Origin: Bacteroidales bacterium UBA3754
GTDB taxonomy: Bacteria; Bacteroidota; Bacteroidia; Bacteroidales; UBA1715
NCBI GenBank assembly: GCA_002371705.1
Contig: DFGI01000028.1
Location: forward strand, 37,704-101,703
DNA length: 64,000 nt
Direction: 5' to 3'
In this document: positions 33,202-40,572 of the stretch, piece by piece
Numbering within the stretch: position 1 is the first letter of the stretch
Layout: each line of letters opens with the position of its first letter
Translations under genes and position numbers: made by a program
The notes under the pieces: generated by a model
What the model was told of the DNA's origin: nothing
The model's database searches: none
The model's input: only the letters and a program-made list of their open reading frames with translations

Positions 33202-34371
33202 ATGGCTGCAATTTCAATTTTAGTTGTTGATGACGAACGTGCGATTCGCAATTCGCTCAAAGAAATTCTTGAATATGAGAACTATAAGGTGGAAATTGCC
33301 GAAAACGGTGCAGACGCTCTTTCCAAAGTTCAAAACGGAAAATTCGACCTCATCTTTTCCGACATAAAAATGCCCGAAATGGATGGTATTGCCTTCCTTG
33401 AAGCAGTTTTGAAGGAACGTGGCGACGTGCCTGTCATTATGATGTCTGGACACGCCGAAATCGACACCGCCGTGAAATCCATCAAATTGGGTGCTTACGA
33501 CTTCATTTCCAAACCATTGGACATGAACCGTATCCTTGTAACGGTTCGTAATGCGTTGGATAAAAAGAATTTAGTTCAAGAAACGGCTATCCTTAAAAAG
33601 AAAGTCGGCTCGAAATATCAGATGATTGGTAATTCAGAGCCATTGCAAAAAATACAAGAAATTATCGGCAAAGTTGCTCCAACCGACGCCCGTGTGCTGA
33701 TTACCGGCCCGAACGGTTCTGGAAAGGAATTGGTTGCCCGTGCCCTCCACGACCAAAGTAATCGTAAGAATGCGCCATTCGTTGAAGTGAACTGTGCGGC
33801 GATTCCTTCGGAACTTATTGAAAGTGAATTGTTTGGGCACGAAAAAGGTTCGTTCACCTCGGCAATAAAAACACGTATCGGAAAATTCGAGCAAGCCGAC
33901 GGCGGCACGTTGTTCCTTGACGAAATCGGCGATATGAGCTTGTCGGCGCAGGCAAAGGTGCTTCGTGCATTGCAGGAACAAAAAATCACCCGTGTGGGCA
34001 GCGACAAGGACATTTCGGTTGATGTGCGCGTGCTTGCCGCCACCAACAAGAATATGAAGGAGGAAATTGAGGCGAAACGCTTCCGAGAAGACTTATACCA
34101 CCGTTTGAGCGTGATTCTCATAAAAGTGCCGTCGCTTGCCGAGCGAATCAACGACATTCCACTGCTTGCCGAGCATTTTGTGAACGAGTCGTGCAAGGAA
34201 ATGGGCGTTCCAAAGAAAGAGATTTCCGCCGACGCCGTAAAAAAATTACAGACCTATCCGTGGACAGGAAACATCCGTGAATTCCGCAACGTGATTGAAC
34301 GATTGGTAATTTTGAGCGGAAAAACCATCGAGGCCTCCGACGTGGAACTTTACACGCAACCGTTGGGATAA
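33202..34371 (+). CDS. NtrC-type sigma-54 response regulator without DNA-binding domain
   Basis: A 389-residue protein. The receiver domain (about 4-120) has Asp10-Asp11, phosphoacceptor Asp54, Ser82 and Lys104. The AAA domain (about 141-380) has Walker A GPNGSGKE (169-176), Walker B TLFLDEI (236-242) and an R finger region. The sigma-54 contact loop reads GSFTSA (216-221) instead of GAFTGA. The chain ends soon after the AAA lid with no Fis-type helix-turn-helix, which normally adds 60-80 residues. It may activate sigma-54 polymerase from solution, like FlgR of Helicobacter or CtcC of Chlamydia. No histidine kinase is adjacent. Confidence 0.88.
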   Translation: MAAISILVVDDERAIRNSLKEILEYENYKVEIAENGADALSKVQNGKFDLIFSDIKMPEMDGIAFLEAVLKERGDVPVIMMSGHAEIDTAVKSIKLGAYDFISKPLDMNRILVTVRNALDKKNLVQETAILKKKVGSKYQMIGNSEPLQKIQEIIGKVAPTDARVLITGPNGSGKELVARALHDQSNRKNAPFVEVNCAAIPSELIESELFGHEKGSFTSAIKTRIGKFEQADGGTLFLDEIGDMSLSAQAKVLRALQEQKITRVGSDKDISVDVRVLAATNKNMKEEIEAKRFREDLYHRLSVILIKVPSLAERINDIPLLAEHFVNESCKEMGVPKKEISADAVKKLQTYPWTGNIREFRNVIERLVILSGKTIEASDVELYTQPLG

Positions 34372-34459
34372 TTCCGAATTGAGAATTGATAGTTGAGAAT
34401 TACGCATTGAGCATAGGTGATTTCTCGCTTCGCTTTGTTTGGCGAATTGTTTTGAAAAA

Positions 34460-34524
34460 TGTAGGGCTGTCACATTGTGGCAGCCCCACGTTTATAATGG
34501 CTGCCGTAATACGACAGCCCTACA
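34460..34524. repeat. Nested inverted repeat
   Basis: Outer arms TGTAGGGCTGTC (34460-34471) and GACAGCCCTACA (34513-34524) are perfect; inner arms GGCAGCC (34479-34485) and GGCTGCC (34499-34505) are also perfect. The whole could form a 65-base cruciform or long RNA hairpin. It lies in the gap downstream of the NtrC-type gene. Confidence 0.75.
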
Positions 34525-34551
34525 AAATTAGTCCTTTCGAACAAGGTGGCT

Positions 34552-34729
34552 GTGCCGTTAGGCACTTCCTATCGATAGAAAACGATTATTTCTTCTATTA
34601 AACGTGCCGTAAGGTACGTTTTTGCAAAAAATTATGCCCAACACAAAACCACATTCATATATCGTACCTAACGGCACGAAAAAAATAAGGGAATCTTGTT
34701 TCTACCAATATTTTGTGCCTAACGGCACA
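34552..34729. repeat. Four GTGCC-type palindromes in nested inverted order
   Basis: Copies are at 34552-34565 (GTGCCGTTAGGCAC), 34602-34619, 34663-34678 and 34714-34729. The first two have the GTT/GTA core and the last two its reverse complement, so copies 1/4 and 2/3 form nested inverted pairs. Copies 1 and 4 share the flank TATYGRTAGAAA in matching orientation. The rest of the gap to 34896 is made of words such as CATAACCCATAA and ATTACGCATT. No gene is visible in 34372-34896. Confidence 0.75.
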
Positions 34730-34896
34730 TTTATTTTGCTTATTCCGAAGGCTTCGCCCTCGGTTATGCACATTCGCATTCTCCGAAGGCACCCCAACCT
34801 TACAATGCATAATTCATAACCCATAATCAATAACTCCTAACTAAAATTTCGCATTAAGCATTACGCATTTTTCCATTATGCACTATGAATTGTGCA

Positions 34897-36198
34897 TTAT
34901 TCCTCCACACCACGAACAAGACGGACAGATTGCCCGTAGCAGCGGCTGCTGCCGTAGTTCGTGCCCACGTCGCCGCTGAAGAAGCTCAGATAGAGCGCGA
35001 CACCGTCGTCGCTAGCCGAACTCGACCAATAGTCGCCGTCGGAACCAACGCCGCCCACGCCCGCTCCGTCACGGTAGCCCGCAGCAGGAAGAAATACGGC
35101 ACCGTTCGCTTCCATCTTGCTCCAGTCGGAAGCGGAATATGTGTTTTGCGACCAACCGCCTTCTCCATACGTAAATGTAACTCCTGTTGGCAATGTCCAG
35201 TTGTCGGGTAACAAAATCAGTCCGTTCACGCCATTCACAGTCGCCGTTCCGCGCAAATAACGGGCATCGGTTCTATTTGAAATCACATAGTTCCATTCGC
35301 TATTCGTCAGTGTACGCCACATTCCAGCAGCATTTCCGCCGTTGGAGATTTTGTTGTAAACACCCCAGTCGGCATTGGCGTAACTGCCAGTCAAACTATA
35401 GGAATACGAACCGCCCGGGTAATAATCCTCATAGTCTGTGCTTGTGCTGTATGGTTGGTACGCGTTCGCTCCGCTGTTCCAACCTGACGTGCCCCAGCCG
35501 AACAAGTCTATCCAACCACTGTACGAACTTGAAATATTGGAATTGTCCGAACCAATTATATCATACTGATGTTCCGCAAAACGCCACGTGCCTGTGCTTG
35601 CCTGGTATTGCAGGTTTCCTTGCGAGAAATAAACCTGTTTGCTGTCGGAAACAGAGAATGCCGCCTTAATCGCACCGTTTTCGGTGGTCACGTTGCCCTG
35701 CTGGTTGCCGCCATTTCCGCCACCGCCACTCTCAATCTTGCTTTCCAACGCTGCAAGCAGTGCGTCAACTTCTTCCTTGCTGTAATAGCCGCTCAAATCA
35801 ACCTCGGCGTTTCCTGCTTTTGCAGCATAGAGGGCGTACGGCACTGCCAACAACGGCGTTACGCCTGAAATCTGCTTGCCGTCGAATGTGGCAACAGTTT
35901 TTACAAAATATGGAGCGTTGCTCCAGTCAATTTTTGCAAAATCCTCAGCGTTCTTGCTACCCAATTCAAAGGTCATCAAACCGTTTACGTTGGTGGTAAC
36001 TTCGTGAGTTTCAGCATAAACCTCCGTACCTTCGTCGGTTCCCTGCAAAATCTGCACGTTTACCGTAATCGGCTTTTCAGCCACAATCTTACTTTCCGCG
36101 TCCCGCACCACACCTTGGTAACTGAATGTCTGCGGAATCTGGGCGAACGACAACAATGCCGCAATCGCCAAAGTCAATGTTAATACTAATTTCTTCAT
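34897..36198 (-). CDS. Secreted FISUMP/C-type-lectin-like protein with scrambled C-terminal tail
   Basis: A 433-residue protein. The signal peptide (1-19) is followed by a Bacteroidota-typical N-terminal domain (FSYQGVVRDAESKIV ... TPLLAVPYALYAAKAG, about 22-130), a short coiled stretch (YYSKEEVDALLAALESKIE) and a Gly-rich linker (about 155-168). The FISUMP domain (about 180-433) begins KQVYFSQGNLQYQ. Its end has the lectin-like frame DYWSSS ... SVRLVRG; between these, residues 395-424 are variable-looking and 24 of 30 codons end in C or T. The paralogue at 45931 shares the frame but not these residues. A surface adhesin role is plausible. No T9SS tail is seen. Confidence 0.8.
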   Translation of the reverse strand: MKKLVLTLTLAIAALLSFAQIPQTFSYQGVVRDAESKIVAEKPITVNVQILQGTDEGTEVYAETHEVTTNVNGLMTFELGSKNAEDFAKIDWSNAPYFVKTVATFDGKQISGVTPLLAVPYALYAAKAGNAEVDLSGYYSKEEVDALLAALESKIESGGGGNGGNQQGNVTTENGAIKAAFSVSDSKQVYFSQGNLQYQASTGTWRFAEHQYDIIGSDNSNISSSYSGWIDLFGWGTSGWNSGANAYQPYSTSTDYEDYYPGGSYSYSLTGSYANADWGVYNKISNGGNAAGMWRTLTNSEWNYVISNRTDARYLRGTATVNGVNGLILLPDNWTLPTGVTFTYGEGGWSQNTYSASDWSKMEANGAVFLPAAGYRDGAGVGGVGSDGDYWSSSASDDGVALYLSFFSGDVGTNYGSSRCYGQSVRLVRGVEE

Positions 36199-36394
36199 TT
36201 TTATACCTATTTAATTAAACATATATTTTTTAATGAGATGTCTCACTCCGCTCCGCTTCGTTCGACATGACGGCGTTCGTTGAGCCTGTCGAAACGAACG
36301 TCATCGGTGATTGTGGCTTCGACAAGCTCAGCCACCCCTACATAACCCATAACCAATAATTCATAACCCATAATTCCTAACTCCTAATTCCTAA
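36199..36394. repeat. Repeat-filled gap with two TTCGACA-loop hairpins
   Basis: GTTCGTT (36275-36281) and AACGAAC (36293-36299) form a hairpin whose minus strand loop holds TTCGACAGGCTCA. GTGGC (36313-36317) and GCCAC (36331-36335) flank TTCGACAAGCTCA. A GC-rich word CTCACTCCGCTCCGCTTCG (36242-36260) precedes them, and the tail 36341-36390 is built from CATAACCCATAA / CCTAACTCC words also found at 34.8 kb. No gene is visible. Confidence 0.75.
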
Positions 36395-37000
36395 CTAAAT
36401 ATTCGATTCTCGTGAACGAAGTTCGTCACGAATAAGTGATGCTGTTTCGAAATCTTCCTTTTCAATGGCTTGCGAAAGCTTTTCTTCCAATTCCTGAACG
36501 CTGTCGAAAATGAATTCTAACCGTTTTTCTTCGTTTTCCAGCTCTTCCTCGGAAATGGGATTCTCATCTTCATACTGTGTAATATCTTGGGAATCAACAG
36601 ATACACTTGCACGTTCCAAAATATCTTCGGTAGTTTGTATCGCACAATCAAAACGAGTTGCCAGCGCCACAGCGTCCGAAGTACGACAGTCAATAACATG
36701 CACCTCATCACCTTGGGTTACAGTTATTTGCGCATAAAACACGCCATCTTCAAGTTTGTAGATAAACACATTCGTAATGGAAAATTTCAATTCATCGGCA
36801 ACAATCTTAAACAAATCGTGCGTAAGCGGACGCGGCGATGTGAGTTGCTCCAATTTCAGGGCAATAGCCGATGCCTCGTGTGTGCCAATAAAAATAGGTA
36901 ACCTACGGTTCCCGTCTTTTTCGCTCAAAACGAGAATGTAGGCATCTTTCGATGTCGGACTGCACGTAAGCCCCGTTATTTCAAGATTTATCCGATTCAT
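36395..37000 (-). CDS. Bifunctional nuclease-domain protein with C-terminal UVR motif
   Basis: A 201-residue protein from the ATG at 37000 (an in-frame ATG at 37030 would add ten residues). The DUF151/bifunctional nuclease domain covers about 1-130 (LPIFIGTHEASAIALKLE, RPLTHDLF, IDCRTSDAVALATR). The C-terminal UVR motif LEEKLSQAIEKEDFETASLI is of the type that mediates UvrB-UvrC contact. A role in nucleic-acid or stress response is likely but not established for this family in Bacteroidota. The -7 box at 37013-37006 lies inside the longer frame, so the shorter start is preferred; translation could then be almost leaderless. Confidence 0.85.
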   Translation of the reverse strand: MNRINLEITGLTCSPTSKDAYILVLSEKDGNRRLPIFIGTHEASAIALKLEQLTSPRPLTHDLFKIVADELKFSITNVFIYKLEDGVFYAQITVTQGDEVHVIDCRTSDAVALATRFDCAIQTTEDILERASVSVDSQDITQYEDENPISEEELENEEKRLEFIFDSVQELEEKLSQAIEKEDFETASLIRDELRSRESNI

Positions 37001-37005
37001 ATTTC

Positions 37006-37013
37006 CAAAGATA
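37006..37013 (-). promoter_or_regulatory. -7 element for the bifunctional nuclease gene
   Basis: TATCTTTG on the minus strand ends 5 bases before the ATG at 37000, placing the predicted transcript start at or next to the start codon. Confidence 0.5.
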
Positions 37014-37045
37014 GAAAAAAATCTTGCCATTCGTACTTTTTAACG

Positions 37046-37053
37046 TATTTTTG
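37046..37053 (+). promoter_or_regulatory. -7 element for the thioredoxin-like lipoprotein gene
   Basis: TATTTTTG 17 bases before the ATG at 37071, back to back with the divergent -7 box at 37006-37013. No good -33 is seen. Confidence 0.45.
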
Positions 37054-37070
37054 ACAAAAATCTGTATGGT

Positions 37071-37541
37071 ATGAAACAACACTTTTTATTTGTATTGTGT
37101 TTATTGATTGTGGCGGCGTGCGGAAACAAAAACGCACAGACCAAACAGCACGTTGAAACACAATCGGTCGTAAAAAAGCCTATAGTTGAATCATTGTCGG
37201 AACAACAATATAGGGAAGTTGTGTTCAATTATCTTGAAAGCCCCACGCAATGGGATTTCAAAGGAGGGAAGCCCTGCGTGGTCGATTTCTATGCCGAATG
37301 GTGCCGTCCATGCAAAGCAATCGCACCCTACTTCGATACATTGGCGGAAGTGTATGCCGAAAAAGTTGATTTTTACAAAATCAATGTTGACTATGCCCGC
37401 GAACTGTCGGAGTTTTTCCAAATTCGTTCGATTCCCACAGTAATGTTTTGCGATGAAGAATCCCTCCAATACGCCAATGGCGCATATACAATGGATTTTT
37501 ACGTGAAAATGATTGACAGTCTGCTCCTACACAAGTTCTAA
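37071..37541 (+). CDS. Thioredoxin-like lipoprotein
   Basis: A 156-residue periplasmic lipoprotein (lipobox VAAC, Cys17) with a thioredoxin fold from about residue 50. The active site is WCRPC within FYAEWCRPCKAI, and the cis-proline is in SIPTVMF. The CRPC dipeptide differs from the thioredoxin CGPC, and the mature protein is membrane-anchored, so it more likely handles periplasmic disulfides or cytochrome maturation than cytosolic reduction. It is transcribed divergently from the nuclease gene and converges with the 37568 gene. Confidence 0.88.
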   Translation: MKQHFLFVLCLLIVAACGNKNAQTKQHVETQSVVKKPIVESLSEQQYREVVFNYLESPTQWDFKGGKPCVVDFYAEWCRPCKAIAPYFDTLAEVYAEKVDFYKINVDYARELSEFFQIRSIPTVMFCDEESLQYANGAYTMDFYVKMIDSLLLHKF

Positions 37542-37567
37542 CCACGCATTGAGCTTCTTATTACGCA

Positions 37568-38461
37568 CTATTTTGAATAGGTAGCCAACGCTTTCCAATC
37601 GCTCGCCTGCATACCATTTAACTCTTCCGAAGCATCACCTTTCATTTTGTGGAATGCGAAATAGTAAAGATTTCCCTCCACATCCATTAATACTTTGTAA
37701 CACCTGCCAGGAATCATTTCGCCACTTTGAACCATTTCAGCATCGGTCCAGCCAACCACGTGGAGAAACATTGCGTTTGGTTCCTTTCGACGGATAATTT
37801 TTTCGAGTTGTGTATAGTCTTCAATAATAGTAACCTTTGCCACAGGATTTACCGCCGAGATTTCCGAAGCTTCGTCGAACGACGGCGTTTGTTCTGACTT
37901 CAGCAAGTAAATGTTTTTATCGGCAATGCTCCGTTTTTGTTTGGTGTAAGTCGTATATTTCTTATCCTTCAGCAATGCAGGATTATCCACAATATTTTGC
38001 ACATGTTTGTTGAAGAAAGCAACAATTGCCGGCAATTTATACGTCATTTCATCTTCATCGCTGCCTTCGTAGCAAAGTGGAAACGTGCACACTTCGGGCA
38101 AATCGTTGATGGTTTCATACTGACCACCTATCAACAAACTCAAGAATGTATATTTCACCGAATCCTTGTCTTCGCCGAACGACATAGTCACAGGTGCGAG
38201 AAACGCATTATTGGGGTTTTGGAGTTTTGTACTGTCCAAATCGCCCAGATGCATAAAGCGGAACGTGGTCAACGTCCAGTTTTTTTCAACAGCCTTGCGG
38301 ATTTCCGCATTATAATTATTCATAGGATTTTCGTCGAACACAACAATCAACGATTTCCCAGCTATCAGTTCCTTAACTTGTTCCAACGTTGCCGTGGGAC
38401 GTTGTGCCAATGCGCCAAGTCCCAAAAACGTTCCTAATACAAAAACAACAAATTTTTTCAT
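37568..38461 (-). CDS. Secreted protein of unknown function
   Basis: A 297-residue protein with signal peptide MKKFVVFVLGTFLGLGALA. The mature part alternates strands and helices (SLIVVFDENPMNNYNAEIRK, VTIIEDYTQLEKIIRRKEPN, CYKVLMDVEGNLYYFAFHKM), and I see no catalytic motif or known domain. The two halves, each beginning with a helix followed by a nucleotide-binding-like strand, could be related to each other, but the similarity is weak. It has its own -7 box (38483-38476). Length and codon use are normal, so it is a real gene of unknown role. Confidence 0.65.
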   Translation of the reverse strand: MKKFVVFVLGTFLGLGALAQRPTATLEQVKELIAGKSLIVVFDENPMNNYNAEIRKAVEKNWTLTTFRFMHLGDLDSTKLQNPNNAFLAPVTMSFGEDKDSVKYTFLSLLIGGQYETINDLPEVCTFPLCYEGSDEDEMTYKLPAIVAFFNKHVQNIVDNPALLKDKKYTTYTKQKRSIADKNIYLLKSEQTPSFDEASEISAVNPVAKVTIIEDYTQLEKIIRRKEPNAMFLHVVGWTDAEMVQSGEMIPGRCYKVLMDVEGNLYYFAFHKMKGDASEELNGMQASDWKALATYSK

Positions 38462-38475
38462 ATTTCAATTTTTTA

Positions 38476-38483
38476 CAAAAGTA
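38476..38483 (-). promoter_or_regulatory. -7 element for the 37568 gene
   Basis: TACTTTTG on the minus strand about 15 bases before the ATG at 38461. No -33 found. Confidence 0.45.
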
Positions 38484-38637
38484 GGAAAATTTTAGTAATG
38501 TTTTGAAAACAGATTGTATGTCGGTACAGAAAAATCATTTTTCCCGCTTTCGCCTAATTTAAGAATCTTTTCCGCGACAGAAATTCCAATTAGCTTGAAA
38601 TAGTGCGTGATGGCGCAATTTGCTTTGTTATTTTCCT

Positions 38638-38669
38638 ATTGACAGAGATATGTCAAGCATCTACATTTG
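38638..38669 (+). promoter_or_regulatory. Promoter of yraN
   Basis: ATTG (38638-38641), 20 bases, TACATTTG (38662-38669). It lies inside the longest open frame (which opens at 38620), showing that translation starts at the later ATG, 38695. The gap 38484-38637 shows no other feature. Confidence 0.65.
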
Positions 38670-38694
38670 CAGCGTTATTGAGTCGCAAAATGCT

Positions 38695-39063
38695 ATGGAA
38701 TTTCAAGACACAAAACAAGTAGGATCGTGGGGCGAACGTACTGCACAGAGTTTTCTCGAAGAAAACGGATATACCGTGCTGGAAACCAATTGGCGTTGTT
38801 CGCACAAGGAAGTCGATATTATAGCCCAAAAGGATTCAACGGTGATTTTCGTTGAAGTGAAAACACGTACGACAACCTTTATAAATCCAGCGGACGCAGT
38901 CAACAAGCAAAAGCAGAAACTGCTCTTGTCAGCGGCAAATTATTATGTACGAAGGAACAAGTTAGATTGCGATGTCCGTTTCGACATAATTTCGATTATC
39001 GCCCGAAATGGGTCATACACGATTGAGCATATTGAGAACGCATTTTATCCAAAAGTTCAATGA
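38695..39063 (+). CDS. yraN: YraN/UPF0102 family nuclease-like protein
   Basis: A 122-residue protein of the YraN family, which has a restriction-endonuclease-like fold. Visible are GSWGERTAQSFLEENGY (helix with catalytic Glu) and EVDIIAQKDSTVIFVEVKTR (the D-xxx-ExK core). The family is often found beside ribonuclease HII or chromosome genes, and its physiological role is uncertain. The start at 38695 is chosen from the promoter position and from family length (115-125 residues). Its end is followed by 166 bases before the next operon, containing only the -7 box at 39143. Confidence 0.85.
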   Translation: MEFQDTKQVGSWGERTAQSFLEENGYTVLETNWRCSHKEVDIIAQKDSTVIFVEVKTRTTTFINPADAVNKQKQKLLLSAANYYVRRNKLDCDVRFDIISIIARNGSYTIEHIENAFYPKVQ

Positions 39064-39142
39064 AAGTATGATTTGGTTCTATTTAGTATGATTTGGTTAT
39101 GGATAAAGAAAAGAAAAATAACGGTCAAAATAAAGAAATGGG

Positions 39143-39150
39143 TAATTTTG
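39143..39150 (+). promoter_or_regulatory. -7 element for the 39230-44058 operon
   Basis: TAATTTTG 80 bases before the ATG at 39230, giving a leader of about 70 bases. No clear -33 TTG at 19 bases. Confidence 0.4.
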
Positions 39151-39229
39151 CGACAAGAAACAAACAAAATCAAACAACAAACTAAACAAAAAGCCAGAAA
39201 TTAGTATAAACCATTAAATAATAAGTACC

Positions 39230-40555
39230 ATGAAGAAAAAAAGTTTCTTTAGAATGCTCGCGGGAGCATTAGTGTGTGTAAATACGTGCAACTCGGTTTT
39301 TGCCGACACGTATGACCCTTCAACAGATTACAAACAGGGAGATGTGGTGGATATCACCATCAACGGGGTGCAAGTCCCTATTGTGTATATGAACGAGCAA
39401 TCCTCGTCGCATTATACACCATCAACGCCGTACGATGCGAACAATGCATGGCTGTGGCGTGTCTCAAGCGACTACGACAGCGTGTGGATACCATTCCATT
39501 ATGTGCTTGAGGAAGGCAAGAACCTTACCGTGCAGTATGGAGGAAAACACTATCAGTTGTTACAAGAAATGTGGCCAAGCTCTCCTGCTCCATCAGAAGC
39601 GGCTGCAAGCGGTTGGGGATGGTTGTGCCTTGACTGTGCGTCATCGTCAATGGAGTCGTGCCCGAATCCGTATGCGTCAGACTATTTCCCGATTTCGTTG
39701 GCACAACAAAACAATGGAGCCGATGGCACAACGCCACCGAATGCGAGTGGAAATGCAGGCATAGTAAGCGGACAAGGCGGCAACTTTGTGAATATAAATC
39801 AATTACGTTCGTGCAATACACCTTTTGCGCTGTACAACAACGACATTTATTTCCGTGATGCCTGCGACCCTCATTCTGGCCTTGGCTATTACGGCATCTC
39901 CGACAACACAAACGTACCAGCTCCACAAAAGCGCCTATTTGCCGATATGGACACCGATGGACCCGTATTGTATGGCTGGAACGGTGGTGCGTTGGGAATC
40001 CGCCAGCGAAACAATCTTTCCGCAGTAAATGGACCTCATATTGAGAAAATTGCGTTGCAATGGACTCCAAGCACAGTATTTCTTGGAACAGAAAACATTC
40101 CTATGCCGTTGACTGGTTATACCACTATTTCAATCAAAGGTCTAACTGGCACAAAAACAGGATTTTCGGTAAATGGAACGGAAAAAACAAAAGCATTCTC
40201 AGTGTATGATGCCACAAATAAAAGAACGGCGTTTACGGTATTTGGCAACGGCGTTGTGAATGCAAAAAAAATCTATGCGGAAGAAATCGAAGTGCTTGCC
40301 ACTGTAAATGGCAACAAATGGCCTGATTACGTGTTCGCCGACGAGTACGAATTGAAATCTCTTGACGAAGTTGACGCATTCGTGAAAGAGCACAAACACC
40401 TTCCTAATGTCCCTGATGCAAGCAGTATGGAAGGACAGCATGTGAACTTGGCAGAAATGAATTCAATTTTATTACAGAAAATTGAGGAAATGACTTTGTA
40501 TATGATTGATTTACAGAATCAAATACGAGAACTACAATCATCTGATGTGAAATAA
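39230..40555 (+). CDS. Secreted protein with tail-fibre-like C-terminal region
   Basis: A 441-residue protein with signal peptide (to about Ala25). The first 250 residues are rich in Ser, Asn and Trp and are not recognised; four cysteines at about 133-145 (WLCLDCASSSMESCPNPY) may form disulfides. The C-terminal region has repeating strands (GFSVNGTEKTKAFSV, AFTVFGNGVVNAKKIY) and ends with WPDYVFADEYELKSLDEVDA ... HKHLPNVPDA and a coiled-coil. This is the pattern of the Bacteroidota tail-fibre/endosialidase-chaperone family. A trimeric surface fibre is plausible. It is first in an operon with a T9SS lipase and an outer-membrane lipoprotein. Confidence 0.7.
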   Translation: MKKKSFFRMLAGALVCVNTCNSVFADTYDPSTDYKQGDVVDITINGVQVPIVYMNEQSSSHYTPSTPYDANNAWLWRVSSDYDSVWIPFHYVLEEGKNLTVQYGGKHYQLLQEMWPSSPAPSEAAASGWGWLCLDCASSSMESCPNPYASDYFPISLAQQNNGADGTTPPNASGNAGIVSGQGGNFVNINQLRSCNTPFALYNNDIYFRDACDPHSGLGYYGISDNTNVPAPQKRLFADMDTDGPVLYGWNGGALGIRQRNNLSAVNGPHIEKIALQWTPSTVFLGTENIPMPLTGYTTISIKGLTGTKTGFSVNGTEKTKAFSVYDATNKRTAFTVFGNGVVNAKKIYAEEIEVLATVNGNKWPDYVFADEYELKSLDEVDAFVKEHKHLPNVPDASSMEGQHVNLAEMNSILLQKIEEMTLYMIDLQNQIRELQSSDVK

Positions 40556-40572
40556 ACAATGTACAAGAAAGT

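Noticed and set aside
34552..34729. CRISPR array
   Set aside because: Palindromes occur in opposite orientations with unequal spacers, and no cas genes are present.
34897..36198. Complete diversity-generating retroelement locus
   Set aside because: No reverse transcriptase, accessory gene or template repeat could be found in the window; only target-like tails are present.
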